In this document: positions 35,399 to 43,763 of the stretch, piece after piece
Layout: every line of letters begins with the position of its first letter
Position numbering within the stretch: position 1 is the stretch's first letter
DNA from: Argyresthia goedartella
Taxonomy: Eukaryota; Arthropoda; Insecta; Lepidoptera; Argyresthiidae
Reading direction: 5' to 3'
Length of the DNA: 64,000 nt
Assembly (NCBI GenBank): GCA_949825045.1
Contig: OX463810.1
Coordinates: 36,838,201-36,902,200, forward strand
Position numbers and translations under genes: made by a program
The notes under the pieces: model-generated
Databases searched by the model: none
What the model was told of the DNA's origin: nothing
Seen by the model: the letters and a program-made list of their open reading frames with translations, nothing else

Positions 35399-35556
35399 GT
35401 AAGTATTATATTTTCAATTACTATTGGCTTTAAATTGATTATCTATAAAATATTGTTCTCGAAAAAATCCTCAAACGAAAATCAACCATTCGACTGACGT
35501 AACTTTGTAGCGACGCGCGACGCAACAGAATAATATAAGGATAAATAATCTAACCG

Positions 35557-35752
35557 GATGTCCTAACGGTGATGGAAAACATCGTGAGGAAATCTTAATT
35601 ACTCCGGCTTCATTACATTAGCTGCGGCGATGGGCTTGCCCACTGACACGCAAGATGGAGTATTAAATCACTAGCTTAGTGGGCACAGACCGGCACAGTT
35701 GTGCCTCTGCCAGCCCGTATGGGAAAAGGCGTGACGCTATGTTACGCGTGTA
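35557..35752 (+). mobile_element. SINE2-like body fragment
   Basis: It shares TCCTAACGGTGATGGAAAAC, ATCGTGAGGAAA, AGCTGCGGCGATGGGCT, GGAGTATTAAAT, GTTGTGCCTCTGCCA and CGTATGGGAAAAGGCGTGAC with 41893-42066. It lies inside the P-like element, forming a third nesting layer. Confidence 0.7.
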
Positions 35753-36294
35753 ATGTATTGCTAAATACTCTATTTTATACACGATGACTTAATCAGTGAT
35801 ATCAGGTACCAATTTTGATAACTCTTCCTATGATTAGGTATTTTATTACCTATAAATCAAAATCAAGATCTTAAATTCCAAGTCACGCTACTATTGTGTA
35901 TCTGTGAGCTTACATCTTCTTTCATAATTTAACGGCAAAGACAAAAATGTATATGCCTATTTAATAATATTTCAACTTTTTATATATTAAACATGAGGTA
36001 ATTGCGTGAGACCTCGCCCCTTAAGTAAAATTTTAGCTAGATATATTTTATTTCTACTCCTAATCACCGATTAAAAGTCACCGGGTATTTGAGAGTTATC
36101 CGTAGATCAACTTTCCTAATATTGTGTCTGTACACCACAATTCGGAACGTGACCGAACGTGACGCCGTTACAATTTTTCGTACTGTCTTGGTTCCGACGA
36201 ATTCCGACAGGGGCGCTATTTTTCTTAGCCTCAAAATGGTAAGAAATTGAGTACGGGAAGGCCTATCCTTAGTATTTATATCGACGGTTGTAGT

Positions 36295-38228
36295 ATACAG
36301 TTAAATGATCATAACATAATAATTGTGTGCATTTACAGAACAACAGAAGTCGAACTCTTTATGAACCGCCTAGAGTTAATGTTATACACTTTACAACATA
36401 AATATAAAAACAGGAAGATTACTTAGATACTTAATAATGACATTATTGCAAGAAATTTAACTGACATTATTAGTAATAACAATTTGACATTTCATATTAC
36501 AGAACCCACCAGACAAGCATCGTGCATTGACCATATAATTAGTAATATAAGTCAAGCAGTAGGAACGGTCATACCATTGGAATTGTCAGACCATGAAACT
36601 GCACAATTACTGTCAATTCCAGTCACTTATAAAAAAATAGTACCTAAGGTGTCATTTATATACAGAAGGGATTATTCAGAAGAAAATGTTTTGAAATTTC
36701 ATGACTGTCTCGAGGCATTATCATTCTCAGATGTCTATGAGGAAACTGACCTAAACAAAGCCTTTGATATTTTTCACGACCTGTTCTGTTTGTTTTACGC
36801 ACTTTGCTTCCCACGGTAATTCACAAGGTAAACCAAAGTGGATGTCTAAGGGACTTAAAATAAGTTGTAAGTCAAAGAGATATCTTAGATTTGCTTTTTA
36901 TAAGAATAAAACAGAAGCTAACAAAATCAAATACGAAAAATACTCTAAAATGTTAAAAAATGTGTAATAAAATCTCAAGAACAAGCGAATAACAATTATG
37001 TGAGAAATAGTAAAAATAAATAAAAAGCTTCATGGAATGTGGTAATAAATGAGTCAGGTGTTTTTTTTCACACATCCCATTTCATAAAACATATTGACTA
37101 TGAGGGAAATGTTGTCAATGACCCATTAGACATTGCAAACACTTTCAACAAATATTTTATTAAAATTTCAAATAAAATAAACCATAACCTTATTCAGACC
37201 GGTGGTAGTAATAGGGTTAGTAAAAGCATATTCTTTAGTCCATACGACAATGATTGCGTAGGGAAACTGGTAATGTCCTTAAATAACACTAACGCAGAGG
37301 GCTATGACGGTATTGCTACAAAAATTATCAAGAAATGCTATGTTTTGATTATACCAGTTCTTACTTATCTTATAAATATGTCATTGGAGACGGGATGCTT
37401 CCCTGATAGACTTAAAATATCTATAGTTAAACCCCTCTTCAAAAAAGGTGAAAAATGTGATCTGGTTAATTATCGTCCTGTAACTCTCACACCAGTGCTA
37501 TCAAAAATATTTGAAAAAGCAATGCAAAACAGAATATTAGATTTTATAGATAAACATAGCATACTGACTCCGGAGCAGCATGGGTTTCAAAAAAACAAAT
37601 CTGCAACATTGGCAGCCTTCAAACTTGTTGATAGAATTGTTCATAATGTGGATAGAAAATATTACAGCACGGTTCTCTTTTTGGATATGTCAAAGGCATT
37701 CGACTTCGCATGACTTGCTAATATCCAAACTCGAAGCAAATGGGATCAGGGGCCCTGCACGGGACTGGATACAATCTTATCTGAATAACCGATTGCAATT
37801 CGTAGAAATTTGTAGAGCAGATGACAAAAATGTAGTAAATTGTTTTAAATCTGACTTAAAATCTAACAAATTCGGCGTCCCTCAGGGCAGTGTCCTTGGA
37901 CCGCTTCTATTTTTACTTTATATAAATGACTTACCTGAGGTGACAAATCAATGGTGTATTTTGTTCGCAGACGATATTTCAATAAATGTAACGCGCGCAA
38001 TAAGTGATGACATCTCCTTCCACGAATCAGACATTAATAATGCAATAACTAGTGTAATTGAGTGGTTGAATAATAATAATTTACAGATTGATTTAGACAA
38101 AACAAAGTACATTAATTTTAATAACTTTGACAAATTCAATAGAGATATGACATTAAATATAAATCACAACGGACAAATCATAGAGGAGGCTCACAGTGTG
38201 ACATTTTTAGGTATTAACATAGATAGAC
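36295..38228 (+). pseudogene. LINE A ORF2, endonuclease C-terminus and most of RT
   Basis: It resumes the endonuclease (LNDHNIIIVCIYRTTEVELF, then TRQASCIDHIISN and ELSDHETAQ with the final catalytic DH). RT follows: VKPLFKKGEKCDLVNYRPV, LTPEQHGFQKNKSA, VLFLDMSKAFD, FGVPQGSVLGPLLF, CILFADDISINV and VTFLGINID. A stop near 36425 and frame changes near 36815, 36965 and 37710 break it into four pieces. All catalytic blocks can still be recognised. LINE B interrupts it at 38228. Confidence 0.85.
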
Positions 38229-40946
38229 TTTTTGACAAGAAGTGGAGACTTCAATATAGATATGTTGACGGAAAGTAACCAAAAAAAAGAATTTTTAAAC
38301 TTGCTGGAAAGCTATGGTTTTAGGCATTTGATTTGTTCAGCTACATATTTTGAGGAAGGATATGAGTCATGTCTAGATAATTTCCTAACGAATATACCTG
38401 AATATAATATTTTGCATAACACTGTGGATCAAAAGAATATAGGAGATGGGCATGCAGGAGTATTTTGTATTGTACAACTAGAAAATCCAATAGCAGCAGT
38501 AAAAAAGGAACAACATATAATTGTACAGCGTAGGGTTTTTAATGAAAGAAATAACATGATGTTCAGAAATAACATTTTAAAACAAGTCTGGACAAATATG
38601 GGTATAAATATTTTTCTGAAAAGATTTCAAGAAGCGTTTAAAAATAGTTTTAAAATAGTCAGTCAGCAAATAAAACAGCAAGAATTTGAAAAACTTAAAT
38701 GGGTCACTAAAGGAATTAGGGTTTCTAGTCAAATGAAACGTGTTCTATTGCCGTTAAAAGGAGTGAAGGATGCAGATTATAACCATACTTACACTAAAAA
38801 TTACTTACAAATATACAGAAGAGTATTGAGGAATGCTAGAAAAATTGACATTCGAGATGAAATAGGAAAAGCTAGAAATTCTACCAAAGCTATTTGGAAA
38901 GTTATAAACAAACACAGAAACAAACTTAAAAATTGTAAAGTAGATTCTATTCAGCTGAAAGTTAATGACATCACATTACAAAAACCAAGTGAGGTGTTTG
39001 AACATTTCTCTTGTGAATTTTACAAAAAGGGCTCCACATCAGATAGGAATGACATAGCAATACACTTACTAGAAACTAGTACGGACAGAGTACAATGCAG
39101 CATAATGTGTGAGTTAACAACTTCGATCGAAATTGCAAAAATTGTAAAAAATATGGAACCAAAAAAGTCATGTGGCCATGATGGTATACCAATAACTGTC
39201 ATACAAAAAAACATAGACATCCTAGCTGTCCCTCTGACTTACTTTTTTAATAGCTGCCTTAATGAGAGTGTATTCCCTGAGCAACTTGAGCTGGCAAAAG
39301 TTGTACCAACATTCAAGAAGGGGTCAAAAACTGATCCTAGTAAATATAGACCAATTTCTCTTTTGCCAATACTTTCAAAAGTTTTTGAAAAAATCATTAA
39401 AATTAGACTTTTAAGACACCTTCAGCAGAATCAAGTGATAAGTGAGAGACAATTTGGTTACCAGATGAACATTAGCACCACAGATGCAGTGGAAACACTC
39501 ATAGATGATGTTGTTTCTAAACTTAATGTTAAGATGAAGGTTCTAGGCATATTTTTGGATCTCAGTTCTGCTTTTGATTTGGTTGACCATACTATTCTAA
39601 TAAGAAAACTAGAACATTATGGCATCCGTGGTGAGTTTCTGGAGCTACTAAGATCATATTTAAAACACAGAAAGCAATATGTTGAATTAACATTGTGGGA
39701 AAATGGTAAGGAAGCGAAACATCAGTCAAAAATTACCAACGTCGAGAGAGGTGTACCACAGGGTTCGATTTTGGGTCCAATACTGTTTATTGTCTTTACA
39801 AATGACTTGGTAGAATATATTTCACGAAATCTGTTAGACACTCAGCTAGTTGTGTTTGCTGATGATACAAATGCTGTTATTCACGCAGAGCACCTCAGCA
39901 CTCTTGAGGAAAAAGCAAATGCAGCGCTATTTTCGTTCCACCAATGGTTTGACTCAAATAATCTAAAGTTGAACAGCAATAAGATCTGTGCAATACTGTT
40001 TAAAACAACAGCGGCTAATAATGATAGGGTTGATCTGAAAATGCTTGGAGAGGGTATTGATTTGACAGACACAGTAAAATTCTTGGGCGTTCAAATAGAT
40101 GCTAACTTAAACTGGAAAGCTGAACTGCAAGCCATCGAAAGTACTCTAAGCTCAGCTTGTTATGCGTTGCGAAGTCTACGAGATGAACTAAAAATTTACA
40201 ATTTAAAAGCAGTATATTATGCCCTGGTAGAGTCAAAACTGAGATTCAGTATAAAGTTTTGGGGAAATAGTTACGATTATAATGTCAAAAAAGCGTTCAT
40301 CCTCCAAAAGAGAGCCATAAGAGTAATGGTACGAATACCACAGGTTATATCGTGTCGTGAATTTTTTATCAAATTAGGTATCCTCACAGTTCCTAGTCTG
40401 TTCATATTAATTCAGTCTGTAGATTTACTTAAGCGATTAAATAAAGTAGAGTCTGAGGAACAACGGGAAAGACGATTGAACACAAGAAGGAAACACCTAG
40501 AGAGTTTCACTGTACCAAGACTGAATGTAGTTCAACACTCATCTAGGTATCAGGCGATAAAAATTTATAATATGTTACCAATAGAATTTAGACAAATTAC
40601 GAGCCCCAATATACTTAAAAATAGGCTTAAAACATTCCTTTTGAACAAGTGTTACTACAGGGTTGATGAGTTTTTTGAGGACAAAAGTTGACTGAATTGA
40701 TATTATTTATTGTTTTTATTGTTGACAAATTTATTCTTATATTAGGTTTTATTTTACAATTTTGACATTATATAAGTAATTAATTTGATAAATGTATTTG
40801 TTGACATTTTTAATTTTTATAGTAAAATGTATATTGTATTGTTTTAATTGCATGATTTGTTAATTAATTATTTTATGTTTTAGTCTGTAAGCAATTTCAA
40901 ATACAATTTTATATTGTTCATGAATAAATAAACTGAAACTGAAACT
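38229..40946 (+). mobile_element. LINE B, 5'-truncated, nested in LINE A
   Basis: The insert starts inside an endonuclease coding region and ends in a 3' UTR with a (TGAAAC)n tail at about 40930-40946. LINE A stops at GAC (38226-38228) and resumes at GAC (40947-40949), and its RT reading frame continues across once the insert is removed. The target duplication is very short or obscured by the tail. One long frame without stops shows that it is younger than LINE A. Confidence 0.85.
38232..40691 (+). CDS. LINE B ORF2 (endonuclease C-terminus and reverse transcriptase), 5'-truncated
   Basis: The 819 codons are uninterrupted. The frame opens at the truncation point and has no genuine start. It reads SGDFNIDML (endonuclease GDFN) and then a linker. 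The RT has KVVPTFKKGSKTDPSKYRPI, SERQFGYQMNIST, GIFLDLSSAFDLVDH, ERGVPQGSILGPILF, VVFADDTNAVIH (catalytic FADD) and VKFLGVQID. The C-terminal block has LRFSIKFWGNS, ILQKRAIRVMV and LLNKCYYRVDEF. All RT catalytic residues are in place, but without the endonuclease N-terminus and ORF1 it cannot move on its own. Confidence 0.9.
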   Translation: MTRSGDFNIDMLTESNQKKEFLNLLESYGFRHLICSATYFEEGYESCLDNFLTNIPEYNILHNTVDQKNIGDGHAGVFCIVQLENPIAAVKKEQHIIVQRRVFNERNNMMFRNNILKQVWTNMGINIFLKRFQEAFKNSFKIVSQQIKQQEFEKLKWVTKGIRVSSQMKRVLLPLKGVKDADYNHTYTKNYLQIYRRVLRNARKIDIRDEIGKARNSTKAIWKVINKHRNKLKNCKVDSIQLKVNDITLQKPSEVFEHFSCEFYKKGSTSDRNDIAIHLLETSTDRVQCSIMCELTTSIEIAKIVKNMEPKKSCGHDGIPITVIQKNIDILAVPLTYFFNSCLNESVFPEQLELAKVVPTFKKGSKTDPSKYRPISLLPILSKVFEKIIKIRLLRHLQQNQVISERQFGYQMNISTTDAVETLIDDVVSKLNVKMKVLGIFLDLSSAFDLVDHTILIRKLEHYGIRGEFLELLRSYLKHRKQYVELTLWENGKEAKHQSKITNVERGVPQGSILGPILFIVFTNDLVEYISRNLLDTQLVVFADDTNAVIHAEHLSTLEEKANAALFSFHQWFDSNNLKLNSNKICAILFKTTAANNDRVDLKMLGEGIDLTDTVKFLGVQIDANLNWKAELQAIESTLSSACYALRSLRDELKIYNLKAVYYALVESKLRFSIKFWGNSYDYNVKKAFILQKRAIRVMVRIPQVISCREFFIKLGILTVPSLFILIQSVDLLKRLNKVESEEQRERRLNTRRKHLESFTVPRLNVVQHSSRYQAIKIYNMLPIEFRQITSPNILKNRLKTFLLNKCYYRVDEFFEDKS

Positions 40947-41533
40947 GACATTTAAATTGGAAAGATCACACTGATAAAGTTTGTAAGAAAATCAATATAT
41001 TTATTTATGTATTACGTAGACTTAGGAAAACAGCAGAGATAAAGACTGCTCTAGTTGCCTATCATGGATATGTAGAATCTGTCTTGAGATATGGTCTTGT
41101 AGTTTGGGGAAACGGCACTGATATTCATAAAGTTTTTATTGCTCAAAAGAAATGTGTTCGTGCAATTTGTGGTATGGCCCCAAATGAATCATGCAAACCA
41201 ATTTTCACTAAATTAAATATTTTGCCATTACCATGTTTGTACATACTGGAAATAGGAAAATTTGTAAAACTTAATCCAAAATTATTTAAAAGAGCCCAAG
41301 AACAATATTCAAGAAATACGAGAAACCCGAATAGGTTAATATATAATCATACGCCACGTACATCACTGTATCTTAAGAATTGTCCTGCTATGTGCGTTAA
41401 AATATTTAACAAAATACCCGAAGAGATAAAAGAATATTCAATTAATAAGTTTAAATCTGAACTGTTTAAATGGCTTCTACAGAAATGTTTTTATTCAGTA
41501 GATGAATTTATTAAATATAAAACTTACATATAA
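40947..41533 (+). pseudogene. LINE A ORF2, C-terminal part
   Basis: The reading HLNWKDHTDKVCKKI directly continues the RT thumb of LINE A upstream of LINE B. It is followed by LRYGLVVWGNGTDI, IAQKKCVRAICGM, NILPLPCLYILE and a CFYSVDEFIKY end with a stop at 41531-41533. Then come about 160 bp of 3' UTR and the simple tail. The start shown inside this block at 41084 is not a real start. Confidence 0.85.
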
Positions 41534-41764
41534 AATAATTTAATAAGCTAGAGCAATACTAACAGTAAGATTGATTTTTTTCAGTGTAATGTGGACTATT
41601 TAATATTTGCATGCTAAAATTAATAGCAGATAAGGTGTTCATAATGTATATATAACTGACCATCGACTGCCCACCCTTATCTTAGCAAATAAAAATCTTT
41701 ATCTTTATCTTTATCTTTAATAAAATCTGCTATTTATGGCATAACCCTTTTTGAATATACATGT

Positions 41765-42066
41765 AATTTTGGGATGAAAAAGGTATGGTTTAATAATGGG
41801 TTTCACGCTTGCTTCTCACACAGGAGATGCAGATTCGATTCCTGACCATGTACCAATGAGATAATTAATTTATCTTAAGTTCATTATATAGACGTTCTAA
41901 CGGTGATGGAAAACATCGTGAGGAAACCTTCGTTTCTCCATAGCTGCGGCGATGGGCTAGCCCCCTGTCACGAAAAATGGAGTATTGAATAACTGGCTCA
42001 AAGTGGGCACAATTGTGCCTCTGCCACCGCGTATGGGAAAAGGCGTGACGCTATGTTATGTTATGT
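41765..42066 (+). mobile_element. SINE2, tRNA-derived
   Basis: A B-box-like AGATTCGATTCCTG (about 41830-41843) lies in a tRNA-like head with GGGTTTCACGCTTGCTTC. It is followed by CCAATGAGATAATTAATTTA, AACGGTGATGGAAAACATCG, GCTGCGGCGATGGGCTAGC and AAAAGGCGTGACGCTATG. It lies just beyond the LINE A tail. Partial relatives are at 35.6, 50.3 and 58.2 kb. Confidence 0.6.
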
Positions 42067-42887
42067 GGAAAAGATAAATCGGAAAAATATTGAAAACCAT
42101 TTGATAAAATAAATAATGCTCACCACGCACGCTATACCCCGTGTACCCCGCTAAGTCAACAGAATAAGAGACCCATAACGATTAAACTAAACAGATTTGC
42201 ATTTACAACCGATGTAAATACACAATTAGTCCGCTAGTCCCAAAGCATTAAATCAATGCGATAAGATAAAATAACTTTTGAGTAAATAATGATATCGTGG
42301 CCATAGTTGAAATCTTGTATCAGCTGGACGACCGTAATTCGTTCATTCGACGTAAGTATCTATTAGCAGGACCACTGGAGTTCGGTACAACGGCCCTGCG
42401 CCGCGAAATGGAGAAATATGGGTCAGTTTACGAAGAAAATAAGAGACGGCTCTAGTGGGTACCGGGTACCGTACCTTTGTGTGTCAAAAGGTCGGAAAAA
42501 TGGCTCACTTTAAAATCCTCCGAGAGCTCTTGTTTACATGAGACGGCGGCACACCACGCCCGACGGAATACAATCGTACGAGAAAGAAACACCTACACGA
42601 GACACGGAGGTTTATTATGAAACACCTATTGACATAAAAACAAGACTTTTACCTATAGACCGGCACAGAACACATAGTGTCTGATCTCAGACTAAAATAC
42701 GCTTAGTTCGGAAACCAGAAACATTCTATGCCAAGCTAAACAGCACTACGCCATGTCTCATGGGATATCGATCTTTAAACTACTTTTATAAAACAATCCT
42801 GCTAATACTACATGCCAAAGTTAACTGTCGACGCACGGTCGATGTGTGCACATCGTCTCGACAATTTTAATTAAATTACTGTCCATA
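42067..42887. other. Upstream region of LINE C
   Basis: No coding sequence. Part of this is probably the LINE C 5' UTR and internal promoter, but I could not find a target duplication to mark where the element starts. Confidence 0.45.
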
Positions 42888-43763
42888 ATGCCGCCGAAAT
42901 TAGCCCCGAGTGAAACCAACGCAGTGCTGAAGGCTTTTGCTAGTCTGGAGTGTAAATTCAGTGCTCAAAATGAGGAAATTAGTGCTTTAAAACAGCAAAT
43001 ACAAGAACTGCACTCGTTCATCAAAAACTGGAAAGAGGAGGGTACATCTAAACAGACATGTTCCCGATGCGAGGCTGCAGCGGTTTCGAAGTTGCCTCGA
43101 CCGGAATCGTCTATGTCCGCGACCCCGGCGCTAAGCGCTACGGGTGCGAGCGAGACGGAACCGTTGCGCGACGCAGCGATGCCGCTGTCGACGTCGAATA
43201 AACCATTTGGATGTAAACAACCGAACTTCGTTTCAATTGTGAAGACAAGACGCAATAAGAAGGTGAACCAGGATGCGCCAAGGAACCAGCCTCTCTTATC
43301 GGAGGCAAACCATGATAAATGCGACTCGCAGCCTTCTAACTCCAACGCAAGTCACAGTCAGCCTCGTGACTTAGACGCTCAAGATGACTGGAAGCTAGTG
43401 ACACGAAACCGTCAGCGTCGTCAGCGTCAGGTGGTGAGAGGAAGTGGACCCGCGAGCGATATTCTAAGTGCAGCAGACCGCATAAAATATTTACACGTAT
43501 GGGGTGCTCGTTTGGATACAACCGACAAAAACATCGTCGACTACCTTAATGCAAAGGAAGCCAACAACCTATACTCTGCTTCTAAATTGTCACCGAAACG
43601 ACAAGTAGACTATTTATCATTCAAAGTCGGTGTACCCGAACACATGCTGAATGAATGTTTAGGTACAAAATTTTGGCCCAAGGGCTTTTCAGCTGAGCGC
43701 TGGTTATTTCGTCTCGAAAGAACACAACCGGAGCAACAACATGTTGAACAAGGTACAAGCTAA
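42888..43763 (+). CDS. LINE C ORF1, RNA-binding/particle protein
   Basis: 291 residues. I chose the ATG at 42888 (ATAATGCCGCCG); an earlier open stretch has only a GTG. An N-terminal helix (VLKAFASLECKFSAQNEEIS, then KQQIQELHSFI) looks like a coiled coil. A low-complexity Ser/Ala/Gln middle follows, with basic RNRQRRQRQVVRG. The C-terminal domain (IKYLHVWGARLDTT, VDYLSFKVGVPE, FWPKGFSAERWLF) resembles the RRM-like domain in ORF1 of many insect LINEs. No CCHC knuckle is present. ORF1 proteins coat the element RNA. Confidence 0.75.
   Translation: MPPKLAPSETNAVLKAFASLECKFSAQNEEISALKQQIQELHSFIKNWKEEGTSKQTCSRCEAAAVSKLPRPESSMSATPALSATGASETEPLRDAAMPLSTSNKPFGCKQPNFVSIVKTRRNKKVNQDAPRNQPLLSEANHDKCDSQPSNSNASHSQPRDLDAQDDWKLVTRNRQRRQRQVVRGSGPASDILSAADRIKYLHVWGARLDTTDKNIVDYLNAKEANNLYSASKLSPKRQVDYLSFKVGVPEHMLNECLGTKFWPKGFSAERWLFRLERTQPEQQHVEQGTS

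Larger units (their letters stand above)
35177..36286 (+). mobile_element. P-like DNA transposon relic with a THAP exon
   Basis: The 1,110-bp insert is flanked by the 8-bp duplication GTTGTAGT (35169-35176 and 36287-36294); P elements make 8-bp duplications. Its ends form a weak inverted repeat (CACAGACTTGAATAGTAGGG against the complement of 36262-36286, 16 of 25 positions). An ATG at 35322 opens a THAP-like N-terminus that ends at a splice donor. No transposase core remains. A SINE2-like segment is nested inside (35557-35752). Confidence 0.75.
33528..41722 (+). mobile_element. LINE A, two-ORF non-LTR retrotransposon, split twice
   Basis: ORF1 (33528-34712) and a broken ORF2 (endonuclease and RT, 34826-41533) are followed by a 3' UTR and a (CTTTAT)n tail at 41694-41720. 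A P-like element (35177-36286) splits the endonuclease and LINE B (about 38229-40946) splits the RT end. Without these inserts the LINE is about 4.4 kb. The motifs put it in the Jockey/CR1 group, but I cannot settle the clade. Several frameshifts show it is older than LINE B. Confidence 0.85.

Noticed and set aside
42846..42887. Earlier start for LINE C ORF1
   Set aside because: It would need a GTG start. The ATG at 42888 is in frame and gives a normal N-terminus.
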